The notes below the pieces were generated by a model. The model did no database searches. It had not been told where the DNA came from and saw nothing but the letters and a program-made list of their open reading frames with translations. The translations under genes were made by a program, and so were the position numbers. This document shows, one piece after another, positions 1 through 8,939 of a stretch of 64,000 nucleotides of DNA. Within the stretch, counting starts at the first letter, position 1; each line of letters opens with the position of its first letter. Source of the DNA: Pleurodeles waltl (Eukaryota; Chordata; Amphibia; Caudata; Salamandridae); contig NC_090445.1 of NCBI RefSeq assembly GCF_031143425.1, positions 819,118,817 to 819,182,816 on the forward strand, given 5' to 3'.

Positions 1-42
1 GTAAGTACATGTAAAATGGCGGTGTTGATTCGTACCTGTGTG

Positions 43-1203
43 TTATTGAAAATAGTGTTGTATCACTGTGTCCCTGTTGTCTGCGTCGTCCCCGTCGTCT
101 TCCTCCTCTTCACTCTCCACAGGCTCCACAGCTGCCACAACACCACCCTCTGGACCATCCTCCTGCAGGAAAGGCACCTGGCGTCGCAAAGCCAGGTTGT
201 GAAGCATACAGTAGGCCACGATGATCTGGCACACCTTCTTCGGTGAGTACATTAGGGATCCACCTGTCATATGCATGCACCTAAACCTGGCCTTCAGGAG
301 GCCGAAGGTCCGCTCGATCACCCTCCTAGTCCGCCCATGGGCCTCATTGTACCGTTCCTCTGCCCTGGTCCGGGGATTCCTCACTGGGGTCAGTAGCCAC
401 GACAGGTTGGGGTAACCAGAGTCACCAATTAGCCACACACGGTGTCTCTGTAGCTGTTCCATCACATAAGGGATGCTGCTATTTCGCATGATGTACGCGT
501 CATGCACTGACCCAGGGAACTTGGCATTTACATGGGAGATGTACTGGTCAGCCAAACAGACCACCTGGACATTCATAGAATGATAACTTTTTCTGTTCCT
601 GTACACCTGTTCACTTTCACTGGGGGGAACCAAATCCACATGGGTCCCATCAATGGCACCAATGATGTTGGGAATATGTCCAAGGGCATAGAAATCACCC
701 TTCACTGTAGCCAAATCGCCCACCTCAGGGAAAATTATGTAGCTCTGCATGTATTTCATCAGAGCAGACAACACTCTGGACAAAACCTTAGAAAACATAG
801 GCTGAGACATCCCTGATGAAATGGCCACTGTTGTTTGGAATGATCCACTTGCCAAAAAATGGAGTACTGACAGAACCTGCACCAGAGGGTTGGCGAATGG
901 GTGACATCAGGTCTGGCTCCAGCTGGGCACACAGTTCCTGTATAGTGGCTCGGTCAAGTCTGTATGTCAGTATGACATGTCTTTCTTCCATTGTCGACAG
1001 GTCCACCAGCGGTCTGTACACGGGAACATTCCTCCATCTCCTCGCAAGTCCCAGCGGACGGTGCCTAGGAAGGACAACATGGAGCACAGAGTCAAGGAAA
1101 CCACAGGTACGTTCCCACAGCTTGCACAGTACACGATTCGCTATGCATTGAATGGCTTGTATGAGTGGCAATGCAAGGCCTAGGCCTGTGTGACGCAGTA
1201 GAA
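43..1203 (-). pseudogene. HARBI1-type Harbinger transposase, broken by a frameshift
   Basis: DDE-type nuclease-transposase of the Harbinger family (DDE_Tnp_4), which cuts and rejoins the element ends in the nucleus. Two overlapping frames together cover a typical Harbinger transposase. The upstream frame (about 1203-788) gives the N-terminal helical part, with RYRLDR-like spacing in LTYRLDRATIQELC. The downstream frame (882-43, about 279 codons) gives the catalytic part. In that frame I see D78 in GAIDGTH, D154 in IGDSGYP and E190 in RRVIERTFG, the expected D-D-E triad, then an acidic tail. The frames join near 885-905, so a single-base indel is likely. No ATG lies in frame upstream of the one at 991-989. 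A TTG occurs at 1171 where the homologous start would be expected, so the start may be mutated or supplied by splicing. It is transcribed away from the Myb/SANT gene. Confidence 0.85.
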
Positions 1204-1512
1204 ATTAAGCCATGTGGGCCCTTGAAATGGCGGCTGCCTGACCTGTGAAGTGTGACAATGGGATGTGAGGTCAATGCGCTGGTGTGGCACGCCGTGGCGG
1301 TAGGCGGTCGAAGACCGCGGTGCAAAGCCGCATTGGTTAACATAGAACCCTATGGGTTTCAGGAGCCAATGACGAAGTGCGCCGGCGGTCGCGGTACGCA
1401 CCGCCGCGGGCGTGACCGCCATTTTCTCTCAGCTTAATCACTCGAGACCTGATCATCCACAGGAGAGGACCTATACTGCAAGTGCTGCTGTGACCTCGGT
1501 CTGGAAGAGACA
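1172..1512. promoter_or_regulatory. Divergent intergenic region between Harbinger transposase and Myb/SANT gene
   Basis: About 340 bases separate the transposase start region (minus) from the Myb ATG at 1513 (plus), so this must contain both promoters if the genes are transcribed independently. It is GC- and CpG-rich between about 1285 and 1425, with short inverted repeats built from GCGGTC/GACCGC and GGCGGT/ACCGCC blocks. These resemble the GGCGGT blocks at the element's right terminus (5995-6170). No TATA box is obvious. The shared blocks could be internal binding sites for the Myb protein or transposase, which is inference. Confidence 0.4.
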
Positions 1513-4080
1513 ATGGCTGCTGCGACTGGGGAAAGGGCCCCTGCCTTCACTTCTGAAGAATTGGAGAAACTCGTGGATGGGGTCCTCCCCCAGTATGCGC
1601 TACTCTACGGTCCTCCAGACCAACAGGTTAGTACACTGGGACCATGCTTTGTGGGCAATGCCTGGGTTGAGTGGGGTGAATGAACGAAGGTGCGGAGGGG
1701 AGCGTATGAGGCATGCATCAAACGACAGATGAGAGCATGTGCCACATGGCAAGGGTGGGGATGGGGGGACACTCACATCAAGCATGCAGAAAATGTTGAT
1801 ATTTTGTTTTCTCTCCCTGTATGTGTCACATAGGTCAGCGCCCATCAGAAAGTCGACATTTGGCGTGCCATCGCCAAGGACGTCCGGACCCTGGGGGTCC
1901 ACAACAGATGGTGCACCCACTGCCACAAGAGGTGGGAGGACATCCGCCGCGGGAGCAGAAAGACCGCGGAGGCTCTGCTGGGGATGGCCTCCCAACGTAG
2001 GAGGGGTGCCACTCGTCTATTGACCCCCCTGATGTCTCGGATCCTGGCGGTGGCCTACCCAGATTTGGATGGGCGCGTGAGGACATCACAGCAGACACAA
2101 GGGGGTGAGTACAAGCACATTCTGCTATCTTAGCGCGCAGTGGAGGTGTCTGGGTGGGGGAGGAGGGATGTGGGTATCCCTAGGCCAGGGCGATTTCTGT
2201 AGTGTAGTCCCCTCCGTAAGGCATGGCCCTGTGCCCCCGCCCTCCACCTCTGTAGGGTGCCAAGTACAGCTATCCATGGCCTTGTGTCACCTATGTGTGC
2301 AGATGTCGTCCATTGGCTTGTAGGCCAAGTCTCACTGATTGAGTAGTGTACCCCAAGTGCGCGGTGTAGTGCAGGGGGCTTCTGTGTCTGTCCTCTCCGC
2401 CAACTGTGTTGCCACTGCATGCACTCAACATGTCTTTATTTCCCCCCCTTTTTTTTGTCTGCTCTTCCTGTTCATGTGTGCATTAGCATCATCTGGCGGA
2501 GGAGAAGTGGCATTGGAGCACGAGGGAGCTGCATCTCACATGGCCCCGGAGGGCCATGCAACGGACTCTGATTTCACCAGTGAGACGGAGGGCGAGGGGG
2601 GCTCCACAACGGGGACACGTGGAGACATCAGCGACACCGACACGTCCTCGGAAGGGAGCTCCCTTGTGGTGGCGGCAACATCCGTGCCCACCGCAACAAC
2701 AGGTACAGCCGCCACCCAGCGCACCAGCTCCGCCCTCCAAGCAGCCCCTCAGCGTTCGCCCCGTTTCCGCTCGCACACCAAGGCGGGTATCTCCTTCGCC
2801 CCAGGCACCTCAGGCCCTGCCCCAGTTACCCCTGCTGCTCTCATTGAGGAGGTCATTGACCTCCTCCGGACGCTCATTGTTGGGCAGTCTACCCTTTTGA
2901 ATGTCATCCAGGGGGTGGAAAGGGAGGTGCATCGGAGCAATGCATACCTGGAGGGCATTCATTCGGGTCAGGCTGCCCATCAGCGTTCGTTCAACGCTCT
3001 GGCCTCAGCACTGACGGCAGCCATTGTCCCTGTCTCCTGCCTCCCTCCTCCAACTCCCTCCACCCAGTCCCACTCCCCTGTCCCTCTGCCTCTCCCAGAC
3101 ACACCTACAGACCAGCCTGCACTCACCTCAACACCCAAGGTCACCTCATCCAAACATAAGCACCACACATCCCACAACCATTCACACAAGCAACATCCAC
3201 ATGCAGACATACCAACAGCCACTGCCTCCTCTGTGTCCCCCTCCTCCTCGTCTCCCTCCTCCCTCCCTGTGACGTCTCCACTCACACTTGCATGCACCAC
3301 TTCATCAGCCACTACGTCCATCACCAGCACACCCACCAGAACACTCCGCACATGTGCAGTCACCACCCCCACTGCCATTTACACGTCCCCTGTGTCCTCT
3401 CCCAGTGTGTCTGTCACCCCCTCTTCCAAACACACAAACGCAGGCAGCCACCCACCCAACAGCCATCCACCTCACGACAGCCTCCGTCACAAGCACCTGC
3501 ACCCAACGACAGCACACTTGACTCTCCTACAACCACATCCTCTTCCTCCACTCCCATACCCACTGCACCTACCCTTCCCATTGCTCCTAAAAAGTTTTTC
3601 CTCTCCAAACTTAACCTCTTTCCATCACCTGACCCACCCCCTCCATCTCATAAAAGTCCAATCAGCACCTCAGCCAGCACAAGCCCTGGACCTACAAGGA
3701 CCATAGTCCAGGGATATTGGAGTCCACCACCTTCGAGGGCAGCTACATCGGCCAGCAGCAAAGGGACAGCCAGACCACCCCCTGTGAAGAAATCCAAAAA
3801 AGGCAAGGGCCGGCGAGAGAGGACAGAGACGGCATCCTCCACAGGCACCACCCTGGCACCGTCAGGAAGTGGGGTGCCACCTGGCACATCTCCAAAGGGA
3901 GGCAAGGGACACAGAGGATCAGGCAAGGATGGCAAGGGCAGCACGGCCGACAAGTCCGGCAGCAGGCGAGCTGCCCAGGAGGGCCCCACCAGACCCATTC
4001 CGGGGGTGATGGAGGACACCCACGGGCACGGGACACCAGCACAGGAGGGCCCCGCAAGCGAGAAGTCGGATGGCGAGTGA
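1513..4080 (+). CDS. Harbinger-associated Myb/SANT-like DNA-binding protein, three exons, tail frameshifted
   Basis: Partner protein of Harbinger transposase; in characterised elements the Myb-like protein binds the ends and brings the transposase to DNA and nucleus. Exon 1 is 1513-1626 (38 codons, starting MAAATGERAPAF), followed by a GTTAGT donor. Exon 2 is 1834-2104, between a CATAG acceptor and a GTGAGT donor. Exon 3 starts at 2487 after TTAG. Exon 2 ends with one spare base and exon 3 begins with CA, which completes a GCA codon, so phases fit. Residues 10-128 form the Myb/SANT-like domain, with tryptophans in DIWRAIAKDV and HKRWEDIRR. Exon 3 adds an acidic Ser/Thr stretch, a predicted helix (VIDLLRTLIVGQSTLLNVIQ) and a long Pro/Ser/Thr/His-rich tail. 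The frame changes once between about 3430 and 3500; the second frame runs to TGA at 4078-4080 and is rich in Lys/Gly, possibly a nuclear localisation tail. The domain region is intact. Confidence 0.8.
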
Positions 4081-4125
4081 ACACCATATATTGGCCAGAT
4101 CTGGTGCCCTGGAGACACATGTGAA

Positions 4126-4862
4126 GAACCGCTGAACAGGGCCCTTCAAGACAAGCACCACTAAACAGGGCCCTGCCGTCTCAAGAACCGCTGAACAGGG
4201 CCCTTCAAGACAAGCTCCGCTGAACAGGGCACCGCCGTCTCAAAACCGCTCCGCTGGGCCCTTCCTGTCAAGCACCGCTCCGCTGGGCCCTTCCTCTCAA
4301 GCACCGCTCCGCTGGGCCCTTCAACTCAAGCACCGCTCCACTGGGCACCGCCGTCTCTGCACCGCTCCGCTGGGCCCTTCCTCTCAAGCATCGCTCCGCT
4401 GGGCACCGCCGTCTCTGCACCGCTCCGCTGGGCCCTTCCTCTCAAGCACCGCTCCGCTGGGCACCGCCGTCTCTGCACCGCTCCGCTGGGCCCTTCAACC
4501 CAAGCACCGCTCCGCTGGGCCTTTCCTCTCAAGCACCGCTCCGCTGGGCACCGCCGTCTCTGCACCGCTCCGCTGGGCCCTTCCTCTCAAGCACTGCTCC
4601 GCTGGCCCCTTCAACTCAAGCACCGCTCCGCTGGGCCCTTCCTCTCAAGCTCCGCTCCGCTGGGCACCGCCGTCTCTGCACCGCTCCGCTGGGCCCTTCC
4701 TCTCAAGCACCGCTCCGCTAGGCACCGCCGTCTCTGCACCTCTCCGCTGGGCCCTTCCTCTCAAGCTCCGCTCCGCTGGGCACCGCCGTCTCTGCACCGC
4801 TCCGCTGGGCCCTTCCTCTCAAGCACCGCTCCGCTGGGCCCTTCAACTCAAGCACCGCTGAC
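4126..4862. repeat. 29-bp GC-rich tandem array, about 25 units of two alternating types
   Basis: Immediately downstream of the Myb gene. Units share the core GCACCGCTCCGCTGGG. One type continues with CCCTTCCTCTCAA, the other with CACCGCCGTCTCT, and they alternate irregularly. The first copies (4126-4240) are variants with GCTGAACAGGG in place of GCTCCGCTGGG. Because 29 is not a multiple of 3, open frames across the array are artefacts. Confidence 0.9.
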
Positions 4863-4962
4863 ACATTGGCAGAAGGGGCAGGCCCGGATCCGTGTCGGAC
4901 AGGGCTGCACGATACACTCTGGGCACCAAGACTCCTCCAGTACCGCTGGAGTCTGTCATCCA

Positions 4963-5330
4963 CTTGTGAGACTGTGGCTTTGCACTCCCCAGGATGACAC
5001 AGTGGGCAAACCACCCACTGAAAAGACTTGTGAGACTGTGGCTTTGCATTCCCCAGGATGGCACAGTGGGCAAACCACCCACTGTAGGAACTTGTGAGAC
5101 TGTGGCTTTGCACTCCCCAGGATGGCACAGTGGGCAAGCCACCCACTGTAGGGACTTGAGAGACTGTGGCTTTGCGCTCCCCAGGATGGCACAGTGGGCA
5201 AGCCACCCACTGTAGGGACTTGTGAGACTGTGGCTTTGCACTCCCCACGATGGCACAGTGGGCAAGCCACCCACTGTCTGGACTTGAGAAACTCTGGCTT
5301 TGCACTCCCCAGGATTGAACAGTGGCCATG
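4963..5330. repeat. 64-bp tandem array, six units
   Basis: The block beginning CTTGWGARACTSTGGCTTTG recurs at 4963, 5027, 5091, 5155, 5219 and 5283, always exactly 64 bases apart; the last unit is partial and more diverged. Each unit contains CTCCCCAGGATGGCACAGTG. It lies in the 3' non-coding part of the Harbinger element. A long minus-strand open frame across both arrays is a repeat artefact. Confidence 0.92.
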
Positions 5331-5775
5331 GAGGCCCCTCGTGGATCTGGCGTCGTGGACTCATGTGGCTGAGGTGCCCCCCCTTCCTTTCCCCCTGAGG
5401 TGCCTGTAGTTTTCCTATCTGATGCCCCTGCAGTGTTCTCTCCAATGGATTCGGGTCTCATGTGTGGGCTTTGCCCATGTGTTGAGGACCATTGGCCCAC
5501 GTACAATGACAGAAAGCCAATTTTGACGGGACAATTTACATATGTGTATATAGTTATGGGATGTTCGACTTACTTATTTACTTAGCCTTACAATATATTT
5601 GAATTCCAATAACATATTATTTTGTCTTTGCATTCTTCCGGGTGGTTTGGGGGGTGTCACTCTGAGTTGTTGCTCTGCATTGGTGTGTAGGTAGTTGGGG
5701 GGGGGGTGTCGCGTATGTGTGTGCCCGTATTCTTTTCTCCTACCCCCTCCCCTGTGTCGTAGGTGCAGTACTCAC
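5331..5775. other. Non-coding link between the 64-bp array and the antisense exon
   Basis: I see no gene here. It contains a short AT-rich stretch (5515-5630) and G/T-rich sequence with a run of nine Gs near 5700. On the minus strand it would be the start of the intron that follows the exon at 5776-5858. Confidence 0.5.
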
Positions 5776-5858
5776 CGTTGTCTTCTGCGCCGGCATTCGT
5801 GCTCCTGGTAGAGGAGCAGGTAGACAATTGCTGGTAGGATGTGTAGTTCTGGTTCCAT
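5776..5858 (-). CDS. Candidate first coding exon of a second Harbinger transposase
   Basis: On the minus strand an ATG at 5858-5856 opens 27 codons (MEPELHILPAIVYLLLYQEH then an Arg-rich end) and meets a consensus GTGAGT donor whose GT is at 5775-5774, leaving two spare bases. It reads inward from the right terminus, as expected for a transposon's first exon. I find no following transposase exon between here and the Myb gene. The phase (two spare bases) does not match the simplest acceptors just upstream of the transposase frame near 1190. So it may be a remnant of a different, related Harbinger copy, or the first exon of a transcript whose intron spans the antisense Myb gene. Assignment rests on its position, splice signal and my recollection of similar newt elements. 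Confidence 0.4.
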
Positions 5859-5929
5859 GCTGTCCAGATTCCTCGTGGAGTGTGTAGGGTGAGCGTTTTC
5901 CTGTTCGTAGTCTGTTTCCGCCGTGTTTT

Positions 5930-6184
5930 TATCGGCGGGGCTCCCGCTCCGGAAAAGGTGGCGGATTGGTGAGTTGTGATAGTGTGGGCGGTACATTGTC
6001 TGCTGCCTGTCTGTTGGCGGTGACCGCCGCGCTGTTTGTTTGTCCCGCCGTGGCGGTCGGAGTGTTAAAGTGGCGGTCTGTGTTGGCGGTTCCCGCCAGG
6101 ATCAGAATTCCATTTTTTGCACCGCCTGCCTGTTTGCGGGTTGGCCGCCGCTTTAACACCGACCGCCAGGATTGGAATGACCCC
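5930..6184. repeat. Right terminal region of the Harbinger element with nested inverted repeats
   Basis: GGCGGTCGGAGTGTTAAAGT begins at 6052 and is matched in inverted form by CCGCCGCTTTAACACCGACC from 6145, giving a terminal stem with about 70 bases between arms. Further GCGGTGACCGCC motifs lie at 6016-6030. GC content falls sharply after 6184. The outer end reads GGGGTCATTCCAATCCTGGC on the minus strand. Confidence 0.65.
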
Positions 6185-6419
6185 CTATATCTCATATGTT
6201 TTACACTGAAGGTTGCAGTACTTGTACATAAACCTGTCTCTAAGTTCCTTATTAAAAGTGAATTGTGACATCGCTAGTCACCTGCACTAACAGAGTGAAA
6301 TAGGTGCTCAAATGCAATAACTTATTACAGTTGAGTTCTTAGATCATAATGCCTCCTGCGAGAGTCAGGAGCCAGGTAAAAGGTGGGTGTTATGTTATTA
6401 ATGCAAAGCAGAGCACCCA
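6185..6419. other. Flank of the Harbinger element, nothing recognised
   Basis: AT-rich sequence without a convincing open frame or repeat structure visible within this window. Confidence 0.5.
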
Positions 6420-6515
6420 CCTTGGCCTATGTCCATCCAGCAACTGCCTTACAGAAAACTTTCAGTAGAGTGAAATCCAAATCCACATTCCACAACCACA
6501 ACACACACACCCCTT
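6420..6515. repeat. Dispersed repeat copy, mate at 22655-22745
   Basis: Shares CAGCAACTGCCTTACA and TCCACATTCCA in the same order and spacing with 22670-22730, in the same orientation, with many substitutions between. Two copies in one window show an interspersed repeat; the family is not recognised. Confidence 0.55.
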
Positions 6516-7099
6516 TAAATAAAACACCTACAGAATAAGGAACCATTAATATCATGCAGGGAAAACAAAAAATAACAAAAATATACAATTCAATAACCAC
6601 ATAAATATAAATACAGCAATGATGATATATGTGTACAAACATTAAAACAGTGAAGTATGTATATGACAAATTCAATTAAGTCTACAAATTACTTGGTACA
6701 AAAGATAATGCTGTAAAGTGCTTATACACCTAATACAATAAATTCTACAAATCATTAGTTGTGCACTACCTAATCTCTAAGCAAACCTGACGGTTTACTA
6801 ATCGTCCCAAAACTGTTTTCACCCATGTCTACTTTAGGCACATCCCTGGTTACATCACCTACGACATTGAGCACATTAGTCTTCCTACCACACCCTGGTC
6901 TATTAAAGCTAATATCACCCTCCAGTGCCCGCCTGTGGGTCATAATTACATCCACATGGAGCACCATTGGATACCTCCTTCCCTGTTTCATCAAGTTCAT
7001 CATGTAAGCAATTAAAATCCTAGTCCACAGTGTCCCCACAGCAGCTCCTGTCCACATCCTTAATTTGCACTACAACTCATTTAAGGTTCCATACCTTAC

Positions 7100-7365
7100 C
7101 ACTTCCTAATTCACTCTTAATTTGACTGCATTTTGCAACACTTCAACCACTTTTTCCAGTTCATAAAACTGAGCCCCATCTTTGCAGATCTTGCCCAGTT
7201 GTTTTTTTTTTTTACACAAACCCAATCACCTACTTCAATCTTTACAGGTATAACACCATGTTTAGCATTGGAATAAATCTTGCTTTTATTATAATTATCC
7301 ATCGTGTTACCATGCACATCATCTAAAGACCACTGTGCAACTTTATTTGGAAAGAGTTCAAACAA
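7100..7365 (-). pseudogene. Retroelement integrase C-terminal domain remnant (ERV/gypsy type)
   Basis: Minus-strand frame ending in a VKIEVGDWVCVKK motif followed by WARSAKMG, the pattern of the small SH3-like C-terminal domain of retroviral and Ty3/gypsy integrases (a [K]VGDxVxVK core). A base or two later the similarity continues in another frame (FYELEKVVEVLQNAVKL), so there is a frameshift near 7160. Only the domain's end is present. A further minus-strand frame at 7057-6770, with a hydrophobic stretch near its start, lies where an env gene would begin, but I cannot confirm it. Highly decayed. Confidence 0.45.
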
Positions 7366-8233
7366 TCACGTTGCTACAGATTGAACACAAAATATAATAG
7401 ACTACCATATACAACATCAGTAAGGCAACTTGCAGGGAGAGAAGAGAAGAAACAAAGGCAGGTATGAAAAGGGAAGGAGATGGAAAAAAGGGCCAAGAAA
7501 AAGGCATTGAAAGAAAAGAGTTAAAGGTAAAGGAGGATATGGAATACCAATAAGAAGTTTCACGCACCAGCATATTTACTCTGATCGAAGCTGTGGAGAG
7601 ACTGAAAGTCAAGTTGTATCCAATAGGATTTGCCAATATCAAGAAATGGAAGTAATTGATTAGCTAGCAAAAAGTGGAGACCAAAGCTGTTAAATTATTA
7701 TTTCCCTTTTTTTCCCCGCAGCTGGAGGATTGCTGCCTCTATCCCATAGACTTGGCTCAGTAGTGCCAGCCAGGGATAGACCATAGGGGCTGTAGGCATA
7801 GCCCAATCTCTAGCTATACATAGCAGTGCAGTGACAAGGGCAATAGAATCCACCCATCAATCCCCTGTTTGATGCCTAACATCTCTGGATCTAGCTGCAA
7901 ATCCCAGTTTAAAGACTGAGACAGAAGACAAGTGACACCAACCCAAAATGATGCTAAATGTGGGCAGCTTCCAAACTGGCAAACATTTGAACAATATCTT
8001 CCACCTGTACCCACATCAAGGGCAGGGCACATTCCCAGTTGAAACGTTTTTCCACTTACATATTCTCTCCAGGGTCGAATATAGCATACATAAGGTAATG
8101 AACTGTTTGTGTTTCAAGCACAGCAATGTAACAGAGGAATCTATAGCTTCAAAGTGGCCATAAGGTCAGACTTCTGCAGTTTGGATCCAATCTTTAAACT
8201 CCAATTACTTGATAAACGGTAAGATTGTGTTTT
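7366..8233. other. Unassigned stretch with a purine-rich tract
   Basis: Bases 7425-7520 are strongly purine-rich (GGGAGAGAAGAGAAG-type). The rest may include the 3' part of the minus-strand L1-type remnant at 8234-8461, but no motif was strong enough to call. Confidence 0.4.
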
Positions 8234-8461
8234 TCACCCAGTGAGCGTTCTATATAGAGCATGAATTGTTAAACGCCTGGGTGTATTATACGGGCATGTA
8301 AGAAGCTTAGAATCTTTGTTAACAAACCCAATGGGATCCCTATATTTAAAACAATCATGGACCTGTAAATATTTAAATAATGTTTTATGCGACAACTCAA
8401 ACACAGTTTCTAAGTTGGAAAAGGAGCCAAAACCTTGAAGATCGAATAATTGGACAGCCAT
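8234..8461 (-). pseudogene. L1-type LINE ORF2 C-terminal remnant, minus strand
   Basis: The 75-codon frame contains FELSHKTLFKYLQVHDCFKY, the LF(K/R)YLQ(L/V) signature found near the end of ORF2 in vertebrate L1/Tx1-type LINEs. No catalytic domain is visible. It points opposite to the longer L1-type remnant at 8940-11520. The half-palindromic MITE at 8490 sits just upstream. Confidence 0.4.
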
Positions 8462-8489
8462 GGTGAGGCCACTGACACAACCTGATTTA

Positions 8490-8572
8490 GGGCCTGATTT
8501 AGAAGTCTGCAGAATGGTTACTCTGTCACAAAGGTGACAGATATCCTGCCTGCCGAAATCTAAATTCCATTA
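8490..8572. mobile_element. Left half of a palindromic Harbinger-type MITE
   Basis: Preceded by TTA (8487-8489), it starts GGGCCTGATTTAGAAGTCTG and contains GTCACAAAGGTGACAGATAT, the same layout as the left arms of the full copies at 31132-31311 and 61045-61213. The right arm is missing. A still shorter piece starting GGGCCTGATTTAGAGAGGCG is at 44072. Confidence 0.6.
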
Positions 8573-8939
8573 TATACAATTGCCCTGTCTAATAGTGCAG
8601 AGACGGAATCTTAAAAGCCACACATATTTGAGACTAGATCCTATGAGCATCGAATATTAGCTTAAATTGGACCCGCTTAAAATAATTGAGAGCCGTTAGC
8701 CTAGTTGGTAAGAAGTTCCAGTCACTGCCCCTTAGGATCTGGTACGGAAAAGAATTACACTTAGGCTGACAGTTGACCAAGAGGGAACCTGGACGAGATC
8801 CAAAATAGGCCCAAAAATAACTCCTAAAGGTCAGTAGCACCTACCCACCTTGCCCAAAATAAGTAATGTGTTATCAACAATTCCTCCTGACCTAGTGCTG
8901 CAGCTCAGTGTGGGATATACTCCATTGTAGATCCGAGAA

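Larger units (their letters stand above)
1..6184. mobile_element. Harbinger (PIF/Harbinger) two-gene DNA transposon region, left end cut by window
   Basis: The region holds a HARBI1-type DDE transposase gene (minus), a divergent Myb/SANT-domain gene (plus), two tandem arrays and a GC-rich right terminus made of inverted GGCGGT-rich blocks that stops abruptly near 6184, where AT-rich DNA begins. A transposase plus a separate Myb-like DNA-binding protein is the known two-gene organisation of Harbinger elements. The left end lies at or beyond base 1, because the transposase stop codon is only about 43 bases from the edge. The 3-bp target duplication could not be verified. A short extra transposase-type exon at 5776-5858 suggests the region may combine two related Harbinger elements rather than one. 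Confidence 0.75.

Noticed and set aside
2980..3378. 132-codon minus-strand frame inside Myb exon 3
   Set aside because: Shadow of the Pro/Ser/Thr-rich coding strand.
4718..5506. 262-codon minus-strand open frame across the tandem arrays
   Set aside because: It is open only because the 29-bp and 64-bp units lack stops in that frame; its sequence repeats with the array and has no independent coding signal.
1190..5776. Direct splice from the exon at 5776-5858 to the transposase frame near 1190
   Set aside because: The exon leaves two spare bases, while the nearest acceptors upstream of the transposase frame need one, so the simplest join is out of frame.
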